A stretch of DNA of 64,000 nt, taken from the NCBI GenBank assembly GCA_963728995.1, contig CAVSMD010000008.1, positions 62,001-126,000 of the forward strand. Direction: 5' to 3'. The notes below the pieces were generated by a model. The model did no database searches. It was given only the letters and a program-made list of their open reading frames with translations, and was not told the origin of the DNA. The position numbers were made by a program, and so were the translations under genes. This document shows positions 17,521-26,600 of the stretch, piece after piece (the first letter of the stretch is position 1; the number at the start of each line of letters is the position of its first letter). Source of the stretch: FEN-1219 sp963728995. GTDB taxonomy: Bacteria > Pseudomonadota > Gammaproteobacteria > Steroidobacterales > Rariloculaceae.

Positions 17521-18135
17521 TTATACCCGCGACCTGCGGGTGAGGACGCGTACCGCGGCGGCCAGCAGGCCGCCGGCCGTCCCAAAGAGATGAGCGGCCA
17601 CGACCACGGGGCCGCCCACCGCCGCCGCGGTGAACGGTACCGGCCCGACGAGTTGCTCCCACAGCAGTTTTCCGCCGAGACCGAGCGCGAGCCAGATGCC
17701 GATCGCTTCGCGGCGCGCGCATGCCACCAGCGCACCCGCGGCGACGAACCCATGCAGCACGCCCGAGAGCCCCACGTACCAGTCGACTTGCGGCTCGAGC
17801 AGATACAGGCCGAGGTCGATCGAGCCCGCGGTCGCCGCCAGCAACAGCCACCAGTCGCCCGCGTCGAACAGGTCTTCGAACAGTGCCCCGATCAGCACGA
17901 GGGCGATCAAGTTCGGCCACAGGTGGCCCCAGCTCAAGTGCACGAGGTGGCCGGTCACGAGCCGCCAGAGCTGGCCATGCGCGATCATGACGCCTTCGTA
18001 CCGCGCCCACGCGCGTGCCTGGTCGCCACCGAACGCCAGCGCCAGGCTCGCGACGGCGATCGCAACGATCGGCCACCAGCGCCGCAGTCGCCATTCGGCG
18101 ACGAAATTAAAGCTCGCCAGGAGATCTTTGTTCAC
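17521..18135 (-). CDS. rrtA: Rhombosortase (GlyGly-CTERM processing rhomboid protease)
   Basis: A 204-residue polytopic membrane protein of the rhomboid superfamily. The TGHLVHLSWGHLWPNL segment and the serine motif GLSGVLHG are seen, and a late transmembrane His is in AHLFGTAGG, giving the Ser-His dyad. Five to six hydrophobic segments are visible. Rhombosortases cleave the C-terminal GlyGly-CTERM anchors of proteins exported by type II secretion. It is divergent from gspG with 79 bases between, and upstream of fabG on its own strand. No GlyGly-CTERM substrate is seen in this window. Confidence 0.8.
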   Translation of the reverse strand: MNKDLLASFNFVAEWRLRRWWPIVAIAVASLALAFGGDQARAWARYEGVMIAHGQLWRLVTGHLVHLSWGHLWPNLIALVLIGALFEDLFDAGDWWLLLAATAGSIDLGLYLLEPQVDWYVGLSGVLHGFVAAGALVACARREAIGIWLALGLGGKLLWEQLVGPVPFTAAAVGGPVVVAAHLFGTAGGLLAAAVRVLTRRSRV

Positions 18136-18136
18136 A

Positions 18137-18148
18137 TTAGATGTCTAA
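18137..18148. promoter_or_regulatory. Candidate operator between rrtA and gspG (TTAGA-TG-TCTAA)
   Basis: Perfect 5-base inverted repeats with a 2-base centre, placed directly before the rrtA ATG in the shared 79-base intergenic region. Short enough to be chance. Confidence 0.25.
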
Positions 18149-18214
18149 ACGACTGTGTTATCTTCGACGCCGCACCTGGCAGGCTGCCGGGCCTAATCCA
18201 CGGGTACCCTCTAT

Positions 18215-18652
18215 ATGCGCGTGATCAGAACACCTCGCCGCACAGCGCAGCAAGGGTTCACCCTGCTCGAAATCATGGTCGTGGTCGTCATCATCGGCCT
18301 GCTCGCCGCGATCGTCGTGCCGAACTTCATGGGCAACGTCGACAAAGCACAGATCAGTCGCGCAAGACAGGACATTCGGGGAATCGAGACCGCGTTGAAT
18401 CTGTACCGGCTCGACAACTTCAAGTACCCCAACACGAGCGAGGGTCTCGAAGCCCTCGTGGCCAATCCCGGGGAGGCCACCGCGCCGAACTGGAAGCAAC
18501 AGCTGCCGCGACTGCCCATGGACCCGTGGAACAGACCCTATCAATACGCCTACCCCGGCCAGCACGGCGAATTCGATGTGTTCTCGTATGGAGCGGACGG
18601 CCAGGAAGGCGGCGAAGGCGTCAATGCCGACATCGGGAATTGGGATTTGTAG
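18215..18652 (+). CDS. gspG: Type II secretion major pseudopilin GspG
   Basis: A 145-residue prepilin. The leader ends at Gly before the FTLLEIMVVVVIIGLLAAIVV helix, cut and N-methylated by GspO. The body has the conserved NFMGNVDKA, RLDNFKYPNTSEGLEAL, DPWNRPYQY and YGADGQEGGEG segments, which include the calcium site. It forms the pseudopilus shaft that pushes folded proteins through the outer membrane. It is the first gene of gspGHIJKLMN; gspC, D, E, F and O are not in the window. Confidence 0.96.
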   Translation: MRVIRTPRRTAQQGFTLLEIMVVVVIIGLLAAIVVPNFMGNVDKAQISRARQDIRGIETALNLYRLDNFKYPNTSEGLEALVANPGEATAPNWKQQLPRLPMDPWNRPYQYAYPGQHGEFDVFSYGADGQEGGEGVNADIGNWDL

Positions 18653-19196
18653 CCGAGAGCGTTCGCGTCCGGCGCAACTCGGCTTCACGCTGCTCGAGCT
18701 GCTCGTCGTCGTGGCGATCATCGGTATTCTCGCGGGCGCCGTCGTGCTGTCGCTCGGCAGCCTCGGCAATGATCGGCAAGTCGAGCAAGAAACGAATCGC
18801 TTGCGCAGCCTTCTGAGTCTCCTGCACGAGGAATCGCTCATGCAGAGCCGCGACTACGGTGTGATGTTCACGGCAACGGGCTATCGCTTCTACATATACG
18901 ATTATCAGAAGCTGGGCTGGGTCGATCCCATCGACGACCGGCTGTTGCAGCTGTATCACCTCCGCCCACAGCTGAACATGGCGCTGGTCCTCGACGGGCG
19001 CGACGTGGAGCTCCTGCGCGATTTCGACGCGCAGGACGTCGACAAGCCGGATCCGCAAGTCATGCTGTTGTCGAGCGGCGAGATCACGCCGTTCACCCTC
19101 GATGTGGCGCGCGAGGGCCGCGAAGGCGCTTTCGTCCTCACGGGCGAGCTCGACGGCACGTTCACGGTCGACCAAAAGGGTTTCGATGCGCGTTAG
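18624..19196 (+). CDS. gspH: Type II secretion minor pseudopilin GspH
   Basis: A 190-residue pseudopilin with leader ending QLG before FTLLELLVVVAIIGILAGAVV. The globular part is typical of GspH, a shaft-tip component. The ATG at 18624 lies inside the end of gspG (29-base overlap) and is the only ordinary start in frame that keeps the leader short. Co-transcribed with gspG and gspI. Confidence 0.88.
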   Translation: MPTSGIGICSRERSRPAQLGFTLLELLVVVAIIGILAGAVVLSLGSLGNDRQVEQETNRLRSLLSLLHEESLMQSRDYGVMFTATGYRFYIYDYQKLGWVDPIDDRLLQLYHLRPQLNMALVLDGRDVELLRDFDAQDVDKPDPQVMLLSSGEITPFTLDVAREGREGAFVLTGELDGTFTVDQKGFDAR

Positions 19197-19623
19197 TGGC
19201 ACCGCTTGCCGCGGATTCACGTTGCTCGAGGCCATGGTGGCGCTCGTGATCGTTGCGCTCGGCATGATGGCCGTGAACACACAGCTGAATCGCTACACCG
19301 TCGCAGCCATCTATGTCGAGCAGAAGACGCTGGCCAGTTGGATCGCCTCGAACAAGCTCGAGGAGCTCAGCGTGGCGTCCACCTGGCCCGAAGTCGGCGA
19401 GCATGACGAGGACGTCGAGTTCGCGGGCCAGAAATGGCGCTGCGCAATCAAGGTTCAGGAGACGGAGGTCAAGAACCTCCATCGTGTCGACGTGTCCGTG
19501 TCTTTGGCCTCGGATCCGGAGCGCGTCGTGCACAAGCTCATGGGTCTGATCGAGCCCCCCGTCCCCCCGGGGTTCCTGCCCCCGCAGTGGTCGGGCGGGC
19601 GCGGCGGCGGCCAGCGGGGTTGA
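19186..19623 (+). CDS. gspI: Type II secretion minor pseudopilin GspI
   Basis: A 145-residue pseudopilin with leader ending CRG before FTLLEAMVALVIVALGMMAVN. GspI nucleates the tip complex with GspJ and GspK. The C-terminus is an unusual Pro/Gly-rich tail (PPVPPGFLPPQWSGGRGGG) beyond the usual fold. The start overlaps gspH by 11 bases. Confidence 0.9.
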   Translation: MRVSGTACRGFTLLEAMVALVIVALGMMAVNTQLNRYTVAAIYVEQKTLASWIASNKLEELSVASTWPEVGEHDEDVEFAGQKWRCAIKVQETEVKNLHRVDVSVSLASDPERVVHKLMGLIEPPVPPGFLPPQWSGGRGGGQRG

Positions 19624-19628
19624 GCGCC

Positions 19629-20237
19629 GTGCGCACCAGTCGCGGGTTCACGCTCGTCGAGCTGCTCGTTGCGATGGCGATCGTGGCCGTCATCGGCGTG
19701 ATGGCGCTCACAGGCTTGACGCAGGTCATCAAGCAACAAACCATCGCGCGCGAGCGCGTGGAGCGCTGGCAGGCGATTCAGCTCGCGATGCGCCTGGTTA
19801 CTCAGGACCTTGCGCAGCTGCAGCCGCGTGAGACGCGCGAGGAGCTCGGCGAGAGTTATCAGCCGAGCTTGCTCGCCGATCCGAGCGCGCAGTTCGCGCT
19901 CGAGTTCAGTCGCGGCGGCTGGGCAAACCCGGGCGCCTTTCCGCGCGGCACCGTGCTGCGGGTCGCCTACGATTGGGAAGACGACAAGCTCTTTCGAGTG
20001 CACTGGCCCGTCATGGACCGAACGTCGTCGACGCTGCCCGTGCGTACCGAGCTGCTCGACGGCGTCGACAACGTCGAGGTCCGGTTTCTCGATACCGCCG
20101 GGGAGTGGCATCTCGAGTGGCCGCCCGTAGACATGCAGGGCCCCCAGCGCCTGATTGCACGCCCGCGAGCCGTGGAGTTCGCCGTGGAGCTCAAGGATTT
20201 CGGCCGCGTTTGGCGACTCGTGGAGACGAGCGGTTGA
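19629..20237 (+). CDS. gspJ: Type II secretion minor pseudopilin GspJ
   Basis: A 202-residue pseudopilin with leader ending SRG before FTLVELLVAMAIVAVIGVM. It has the GspJ-like DLAQLQPR and RVAYDWEDDKLFRVHWP segments and forms the pseudopilus tip with GspI and GspK. Start: GTG 19629 has AGCGGGG nine bases upstream; a TTG at 19620 overlapping the gspI stop (TTGA) is the alternative. Confidence 0.88.
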   Translation: MRTSRGFTLVELLVAMAIVAVIGVMALTGLTQVIKQQTIARERVERWQAIQLAMRLVTQDLAQLQPRETREELGESYQPSLLADPSAQFALEFSRGGWANPGAFPRGTVLRVAYDWEDDKLFRVHWPVMDRTSSTLPVRTELLDGVDNVEVRFLDTAGEWHLEWPPVDMQGPQRLIARPRAVEFAVELKDFGRVWRLVETSG

Positions 20238-21160
20238 ACGCGCGCCGGCAACAACGCGGCGTGGCGGTCCTGACGGCGATGCTGGTCGTCACGATCGGCA
20301 CGATCATCGCGGTCAATTTGATGTGGGAGGCCACGCTCGATCTGCGGCGGACCGAGTCGGCGCTCGCTGCCGATCAGGGTCTGCTGTACATGCAGGGTGC
20401 GGAGGCGTGGGCGGCCGACATTCTCCGTCAGGATCAGGTCGACTCGCCGAGCAGCGACAACCTGAGCGAGCCGTGGGCCACGGACCTGCCGCCGCTGCCC
20501 GTCGACGGAGGCACGATCACCGGCAGGCTCGAAGATCTGCAGGGGCGGTTCAACGTGAACAATCTGTTGAAACCCGACGGGACGCAAAACGATCTGGCGC
20601 GCAAGCAGTTCGAGCGGCTGCTGAGCCTGCTCGAGCTGGATCCGGGGCTCGCAGGTGCGGTCGTCGATTGGCTCGATCCCGATACCGAGGTGCGTTTTCC
20701 GACCGGTGGCGAGGACGTCACCTACGCCGGTGCCGATCCGCCGTATCGAACGGCCAATTCCATGATCACGTCACCCTCGGAGCTCATGGCCGTCGCGGGT
20801 TTCGACAAAGACGCGTATCAGGCGCTCGCGCCGTACGTCACGGCGTTGCCGATCGGCACCAAATTGAACGTGAACACAGCGTCGGCCGTGCTGCTCGCAT
20901 CGCTGTCGGAGGATATCGATCTCCCGACCGCGGAGTCGCTCGTCGAGCAGCGGAACAACGCCGACTTTCCGGATATCGACAAGACCTTCGAGGGGCTCGT
21001 CGAGCCCGCGGTATTGAAGACCATCGATGGCGTGAGCGAGCACTTTTTGTTGACCGCAACGGTTACGCTCGGTACAAATCAGCTCACGATGCGATCGGTG
21101 CTGCAGCGCGACGCGAGCGGTCTCACGCGCGCGCTGTTCCGGAGCCTGGGAGTCGAGTAG
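20234..21160 (+). CDS. gspK: Type II secretion minor pseudopilin GspK
   Basis: A 308-residue pseudopilin. The leader is short (RRQQRG) and precedes VAVLTAMLVVTIGTIIAVN; GspK characteristically lacks the Glu at +5. The large alpha-domain has LQGRFNVNNLL, GAVVDWLDPD and TKLNVNTASA, the family hallmarks. It caps the pseudopilus tip. The start is TTG at 20234, overlapping the gspJ stop as TTGA; no ATG or GTG is available nearby. Confidence 0.9.
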   Translation: MNARRQQRGVAVLTAMLVVTIGTIIAVNLMWEATLDLRRTESALAADQGLLYMQGAEAWAADILRQDQVDSPSSDNLSEPWATDLPPLPVDGGTITGRLEDLQGRFNVNNLLKPDGTQNDLARKQFERLLSLLELDPGLAGAVVDWLDPDTEVRFPTGGEDVTYAGADPPYRTANSMITSPSELMAVAGFDKDAYQALAPYVTALPIGTKLNVNTASAVLLASLSEDIDLPTAESLVEQRNNADFPDIDKTFEGLVEPAVLKTIDGVSEHFLLTATVTLGTNQLTMRSVLQRDASGLTRALFRSLGVE

Positions 21161-21161
21161 G

Positions 21162-22382
21162 TTGACAGAGACGTTGTTCATCCGGCTGATCGACGACGGG
21201 ACCGCGACCTGGGCAGCCTTCGACGCGCATGGCGCGCTCGCAAGCCCGGTCGGTCGCGGCGCGTTGGCCGGTGCCGCGGCCGCACTGCTCGGGCGGCGCT
21301 GTTGCGTCCTCGTGCCGGCCGTCGATGTCACGAGCACGCAGGTCGAGTTGCCGGTCGCCAGTCAAGCGCGCTTGCGGCAGATCGTCCCGTTCTCGCTCGA
21401 AGAGTCGCTCGCGGATGACCTCGAGCAGCTCGCGTTTGCGATCGGCACGCGCCTCGCATCGGGAAGCACGCCCGTCATCGTGGTGGCCAAGCAGCAGATG
21501 GCGTCCTGGCTGGAGCAGTTGCGCGCGGCCACCATCATCCCGCACGCCGTGTGCTCGGAGGCCGATGGCGTTCCGGACGTGCCGGGCACACTCGTTCTCG
21601 TGGTCGAGGGCGACCGCATTTACGGGCGTTACGCGCAGCACGCTCCGTTCGTGCTCGAAGGTCTCACCTTGCGTCAAACGCTCGACGTCGCGCGCCTGCC
21701 CGAGCAGCAGCCGACCGAGCGGCATCTGCTCGTGTACACCGACGCTGAGAATCGGGACGGCGTGCGCAGCGAGGTCGCAGCGCTCCAGGAAGAGTATGCG
21801 AGCGTCGAGATCAAGGTCGCCGCGGAGGGTGTATTTCCACACCTGGCGGCCACGCTGGCGCAGCGTCCCGGCACCAATCTGCTGCAGGGCGCGTACGCCC
21901 CGAAATCCAATTGGGCGGCGTTCACGCGGCCCTGGCGATTCGCGGCGACGCTGCTGATCGCGACCGCCGCGCTGCTGTTCGTTTCGCAAGGCGCACAGTA
22001 CTGGCAGCTGCGCCGCAGCGATCGCGAGCTCGACCAGCTGATCTCGGCGGGTTGTCAACGTGCCGTCGGTGACGCGCGTCAATCCGCCTGCCAGCGCGCG
22101 GTTCAGGCGCAGCTCGGCCGCCCGGCGAGCGACAGCTCGGAGAACTTCCTCACGACTTTGGCTGCCATTTCTGCCGCCCGCGGTCCCGACATGCGGATCG
22201 ACGCGTTGAGCTATCGAAACGGCGTCATGGATCTGCAGCTAGTCGTCGAGAACGTGCCCGCGCTCGACGAATTCGCGCGCGGTCTCGAGCAGACGAAACG
22301 TTTCGCCGCCGAGATCCAGGCCGCCAACCAACGCGATACGGGCACCGAAGGACGCGTCCGCGTGACGGGCGCGAAGCCATGA
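21162..22382 (+). CDS. gspL: Type II secretion inner-membrane platform protein GspL
   Basis: A 406-residue bitopic protein. The N-terminal half is an actin-like cytoplasmic domain (VPAVDVTSTQVELPV, IVPFSLEE) that binds the GspE ATPase. A single transmembrane helix lies near 265-285 (FAATLLIATAALLFVS), followed by a ferredoxin-like periplasmic domain that pairs with GspM. The start is TTG at 21162, one base after the gspK stop. It ends in an ATGA overlap with gspM. Confidence 0.88.
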   Translation: MTETLFIRLIDDGTATWAAFDAHGALASPVGRGALAGAAAALLGRRCCVLVPAVDVTSTQVELPVASQARLRQIVPFSLEESLADDLEQLAFAIGTRLASGSTPVIVVAKQQMASWLEQLRAATIIPHAVCSEADGVPDVPGTLVLVVEGDRIYGRYAQHAPFVLEGLTLRQTLDVARLPEQQPTERHLLVYTDAENRDGVRSEVAALQEEYASVEIKVAAEGVFPHLAATLAQRPGTNLLQGAYAPKSNWAAFTRPWRFAATLLIATAALLFVSQGAQYWQLRRSDRELDQLISAGCQRAVGDARQSACQRAVQAQLGRPASDSSENFLTTLAAISAARGPDMRIDALSYRNGVMDLQLVVENVPALDEFARGLEQTKRFAAEIQAANQRDTGTEGRVRVTGAKP

Positions 22383-22843
22383 GAGCCTGGTTCGACGCTC
22401 TCGAGCCGCGCGAGCGCTTGATCCTGATGGCTGGCGGTATCGTCGCCGTCGTCATCATCGCCTGGTGGCTGGTGTTCAAGCCGCTCTGGACCGGCTCCAC
22501 CACTCTGCGCACCGCCGTCGAATCGAAGCAGCGGCTACTGCTGGATCTCGCGCGCGTCGAGGCCAGTGGAGCCGCGGGGGCGAGCGTCGGTCAAGACAAC
22601 GACAAGACTCTGGTGGTGGTGGTCGACAACACGGCCAAGCAGCATGGCCTTCGGCTCGCGCGTGCACGGCCGAATGGTCCGAGTGGGGTCGACGTGACGT
22701 TTCAGGGCGTGCCGTTCGACGTGCTCGTGACCTGGCTCATGACGCTGCATCAGAGTTACGCCATCGACGTCGAGTCGGCGTCGCTCAGCAGCGCGCGAGA
22801 GCAAGGGCTCGTCAACGGCCAGCTCTCGCTGCATAGGCTCTAG
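22379..22843 (+). CDS. gspM: Type II secretion inner-membrane platform protein GspM
   Basis: A 154-residue protein with an N-terminal LEPRERLILMAGG motif, a transmembrane helix (IVAVVIIAWWLVF) and a periplasmic ferredoxin-like domain. It dimerises with GspL and helps position the ATPase. It overlaps gspL by four bases and is followed by gspN after one base. Confidence 0.88.
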   Translation: MRAWFDALEPRERLILMAGGIVAVVIIAWWLVFKPLWTGSTTLRTAVESKQRLLLDLARVEASGAAGASVGQDNDKTLVVVVDNTAKQHGLRLARARPNGPSGVDVTFQGVPFDVLVTWLMTLHQSYAIDVESASLSSAREQGLVNGQLSLHRL

Positions 22844-22844
22844 C

Positions 22845-23606
22845 GTGACGAATCGATGGTCCTGGCTGGCACTCGGCGTCGGCGCGTATCTGGCGTTCAC
22901 GCTGGCCGCCTTCCCCGCCGGCACGGCCACGCGGTGGCTCGTGCCTGCCGACGACGTCACGCTGAGCGGCATCCAAGGCACGGTGTGGTCGGGTGCCGCC
23001 ACCGGCGCCGTCGTGCATGACCTGGCAGTCCAGGATTTGCGGTGGCGGTTGCATCCCGCGTCGCTGTTGCTCGGTCGCCTCTCGGCGACGCTCCAGGCGC
23101 GGGTCGCGGATGGGTTCGTCGACACCGACGTCGTGGCCTCGACGCATGCCGTGCAGTTCACGAATCTGCGCGGGGGCGCATCGCTCGGCGCGCTCGCGGG
23201 CGTTTTACCCGTTCACGGTATGCGCGGCCAGGCGAGCGCCCAGCTGGCGTCGCTCGAGCTCACGGACGGTTGGCCGTCGCAAGTCATCGGTGAGCTGAAG
23301 CTCGCGGGGCTCGAGGTGCCGCCGCTCATGCCGGGGGGCGCGACGAGCATGCTGCCACTCGGCGACTACACCATCACCTTCGGTGAAGCGCCACACGGGA
23401 TCGTGGCGGCGCGCTTCGTGGACACCGGTGGCCCGCTCGAGGTCTCGGGCAGCGTGAGCATCAGCATGGCCCGCGAGTATATGTTCGACGCGCTGATCAA
23501 GTCGCGCGCGAGCGCGCCGGATGAGATCGTCGAAGGCTTGAAAATCATGACCGCCGAGCCGGACGCGCAAGGCCGCCGCCGGTTGACGCTCACGGGCTCG
23601 CTATAG
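22845..23606 (+). CDS. gspN: Type II secretion protein GspN
   Basis: A 253-residue protein with an N-terminal signal anchor (LALGVGAYLAFTLAAFPAG) and a periplasmic beta-rich domain (LSGIQGTVWSGAA, DLRWRLHPASLLLGRLSATLQAR) of the GspN/AsmA-like type. GspN is present in only some secretion systems and its role is not clear. GTG start. Its 3' end overlaps the convergent helicase gene by 17 bases, so no terminator fits between. Confidence 0.85.
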   Translation: MTNRWSWLALGVGAYLAFTLAAFPAGTATRWLVPADDVTLSGIQGTVWSGAATGAVVHDLAVQDLRWRLHPASLLLGRLSATLQARVADGFVDTDVVASTHAVQFTNLRGGASLGALAGVLPVHGMRGQASAQLASLELTDGWPSQVIGELKLAGLEVPPLMPGGATSMLPLGDYTITFGEAPHGIVAARFVDTGGPLEVSGSVSISMAREYMFDALIKSRASAPDEIVEGLKIMTAEPDAQGRRRLTLTGSL

Positions 23607-26600
23607 GGGCGGGCCAGCCGCGGAACTCCGCGAGCAGCGGAAAATACAGCCCGACGTAAATCGGTCGCGCATCGATGCCGGCCATGACGGCGGCGTAGCG
23701 TTCGAGCTGCGGCCGGTAGCGCGCGACCTCCGAGTCCAGGAAGGCCGCGAGATCTCCGCCTTCGTGTTGGCTCGTCTTGAAGTCGACGATCCAGCGCTTG
23801 CCGTCTTCGACGAACGTCCGATCGAGACGTAGATGCTCGAGAAACGCGCCGCTGCGCACGGTCAAACCCAATTCGCTGCGCCCTTCGTCGTGCGCGCCGA
23901 GCACCCAGCGACCGCGTGGGTCGGCGAGCGCGCTCGTCAACGCGGCCACCACGCGTTTCGCAGCGCTGGCAACGTCGCGCGCCTCCACGCCGAGCAACAG
24001 GAGCTCGCCTTCGAAGCGCTGCGCCGATTCGCGAACGCCCGCGGCCGTTGCCGCATCGATTCCGCGCTCGGCGAGTCGTTGCAGATGGCGGTGCACGACG
24101 GTGCCCACGTGCACGGCGACCTGTCCTGCCCAGGCGAACTCGGGTGCCGTCGCAGGCACGTCGGGCACGGCGGCCTGGGCCGCCGCGCTGCAGGCCGCAG
24201 GCCGCAGCTCGAGGCGACGCAAGGCGGGTGTGATCGCTGGCGACTCGGCGTCGGGCGGCTGCGGCGCAAGCGCGACCTCGCGTGACTCGATCCCGAGCAC
24301 CGACTGCAGATGCGTGAGCATCGAGCCCGGCCGCGGCTGCGCATCGTCCGGCGACCATCGCCAGATCAGATGCAAACGCTCACGAGCCCGCGTCGTAGCG
24401 ACGTACAGCAACCGCGCGCGCTCGGCGAGGTCGCGCCGGCGCTCGGCGCGACGCACGAAATCCGTCAGGCGTGCGCCGACCTCGTCTCCGGCCGCCGCCG
24501 CCGGCACGATCAGCAAATCCTCGCGTCCGTCGGCCGCAACGCGCGGGAGCCACTGCAGCGCTTGCTCCTCGTCGCGGTACGGCTCACGGGCGAGTCCCAG
24601 CAGGATCACCGTGTCGAACTCGAGGCCCTTGGCCCGATGCATCGTCATGATCTCGATCCCTTGCTCGCGCGGCGGGTCCGCTTGCGGCTGCGCGCCCTGC
24701 AGCAGCAGGTGCAGCTGCGCCGGATCATCGAGATCGCCATGCCTTTCGGCGGCGGCGAGCAGGGAGAAAAATTGCTCGGCCGCGTGCAGCTCCGCAGCGT
24801 CGTCGAGACAGGCCGGGCCGTCGAGCGCTCGCCACGTGCGCTCGACCCATCGCGCGAGCGAGCCGCCGTGACGCTGCGCAAACGCTGCCGCGAGCGCGGC
24901 GCTCACGGCGTCCAGCCGGGCGCGAGCGTCCTCGCCGAGGCGCGCCGTGCGCTCCACATCATGCAGCAGCTGCCAGACCGTGCGCTCGCCGGCGGCGGCG
25001 CACAGCGCCGCGAGGTCGCTCCAGCGCAGGCCGCACCACGGCGCGCGCAGCACGCCGAGCCAGGCGATCTTGTCGGCCGGATGAATCAGCGCACGCGTGA
25101 GACCTGCAAGATCGTGGGCGATCTGCTGCTCGTCGAGCGTGTCGATCTCCACGGCATGAACGGGCCAACCGCGGCCGCGCAGGCGCTCTCGTAAACCCTC
25201 GAGGTGCGTCCGACTCTGCACGAGCACGGCAATCGATTGCCCGACGTCGCGGTGGCGCTCGGCCGCCAGAATCTCCACCACTCGTTCTGCTTCGCCGCCG
25301 GCACGGCTCATAGTGACCTCGGCCGTCGTCACGAATTGTTGCGGCGCGCGTTCGCGAACGGCGCTGCTGGCACGGAACGCGGCGGTGCCGCTCTCGATGC
25401 GGTCCTCTGGCGGAAACACACCCGCAAACACCGAGTTCACCCACTCGACGATGGCAGGCGCGCTTCGAAAGTTGCTCTGCAGGGTCAGGCTCGTCAGGGC
25501 GATGCCGCCCACGCCGCGTTGCTTCGCGCGCAGGAACAGGGACATGTCCGCGTCGCGAAAGCGGTAGATCGACTGCATCGGGTCGCCAACGAGAAACAAG
25601 GTGCGTCCGTCGTCGCTCTGCCAGCCGCCGGTCAGCAACTCCAGCAGTCGCAACTGCGATTGCGAGGTGTCCTGAAACTCGTCCACGAGGATATGCTGGA
25701 TTCTGCGATCGAGGGCCAGTAGAAGATCCGACGGCGCGTCGACGTGGCCCAACGCGCGGCGCGCCGCGAGCGCGAGCTCGACGAAATCGACGGTGTGCCG
25801 TTCGGCGAACACGACTTTGAGCTCGGCCGCCAGACGCAGCAGCACCGTCCGCAGTGCGGTGAGGCTCTGCCACTGTGAATCGCTGTAATGGCCTTCGGGC
25901 AACGTGGCGACCGTCGCAAGTGCCTGCCGCAGCGGTTCGTCGTCGCGACAGTGCTCGAGCAGCGCGCGGCAGCGCTCGCGCAAGTCAGCATGCTCGGCGC
26001 CGAAGCCTTCGGACTTCGTGATGCGTTTTCGCCATTCGCCCGTCTTCGTGAGCAGGAGCGCGGCAACGCCGCGCCAAGCTGCGAGCGCGAGCGCCCCCTC
26101 GCGCGGCGGCTCGCGCATCGCGAGCCATGGCGCGAGGCGGGTTCGCAGCGGCTCGGCTGCCGCCCCGGCGGCGTGCTGCAGCAAGGGCACGAGCTGCCGC
26201 AGCACTGCCGGTGAGCACGTGGCGGCGGCCGTTGCCACCTCGTCCTCCACGAGCCGCTGCAGCGCACCTTCCAGTGCCGGCCGCAGGGCCGCCGTGGCCC
26301 GCCCGGCGAGGTGCTGTAACCACTGGTCGCGACGCGACAGCAATGCCGCGAGCAGCTGCTCGAGACGCTCCGTGTCGTTGTCGACACCGCGCAGCAGCGT
26401 TCGCAGGCTCGCCGCGAGGGCGCCGCGGTCGCCGAGCACGGCAGCGACGGTGCGGCGCGCAGCCTCGCGGTAATGCTGCTCCGGCCTGTCCACGATATCG
26501 GCCGCTGCGACCCCGCCGGCCAGCACGGGCAGCTGCTGTGACAGCCACACATTGAACGCGTCGAGGGTATCGATGCGGAGCCGCTGCGGCTGGCTCAGCA

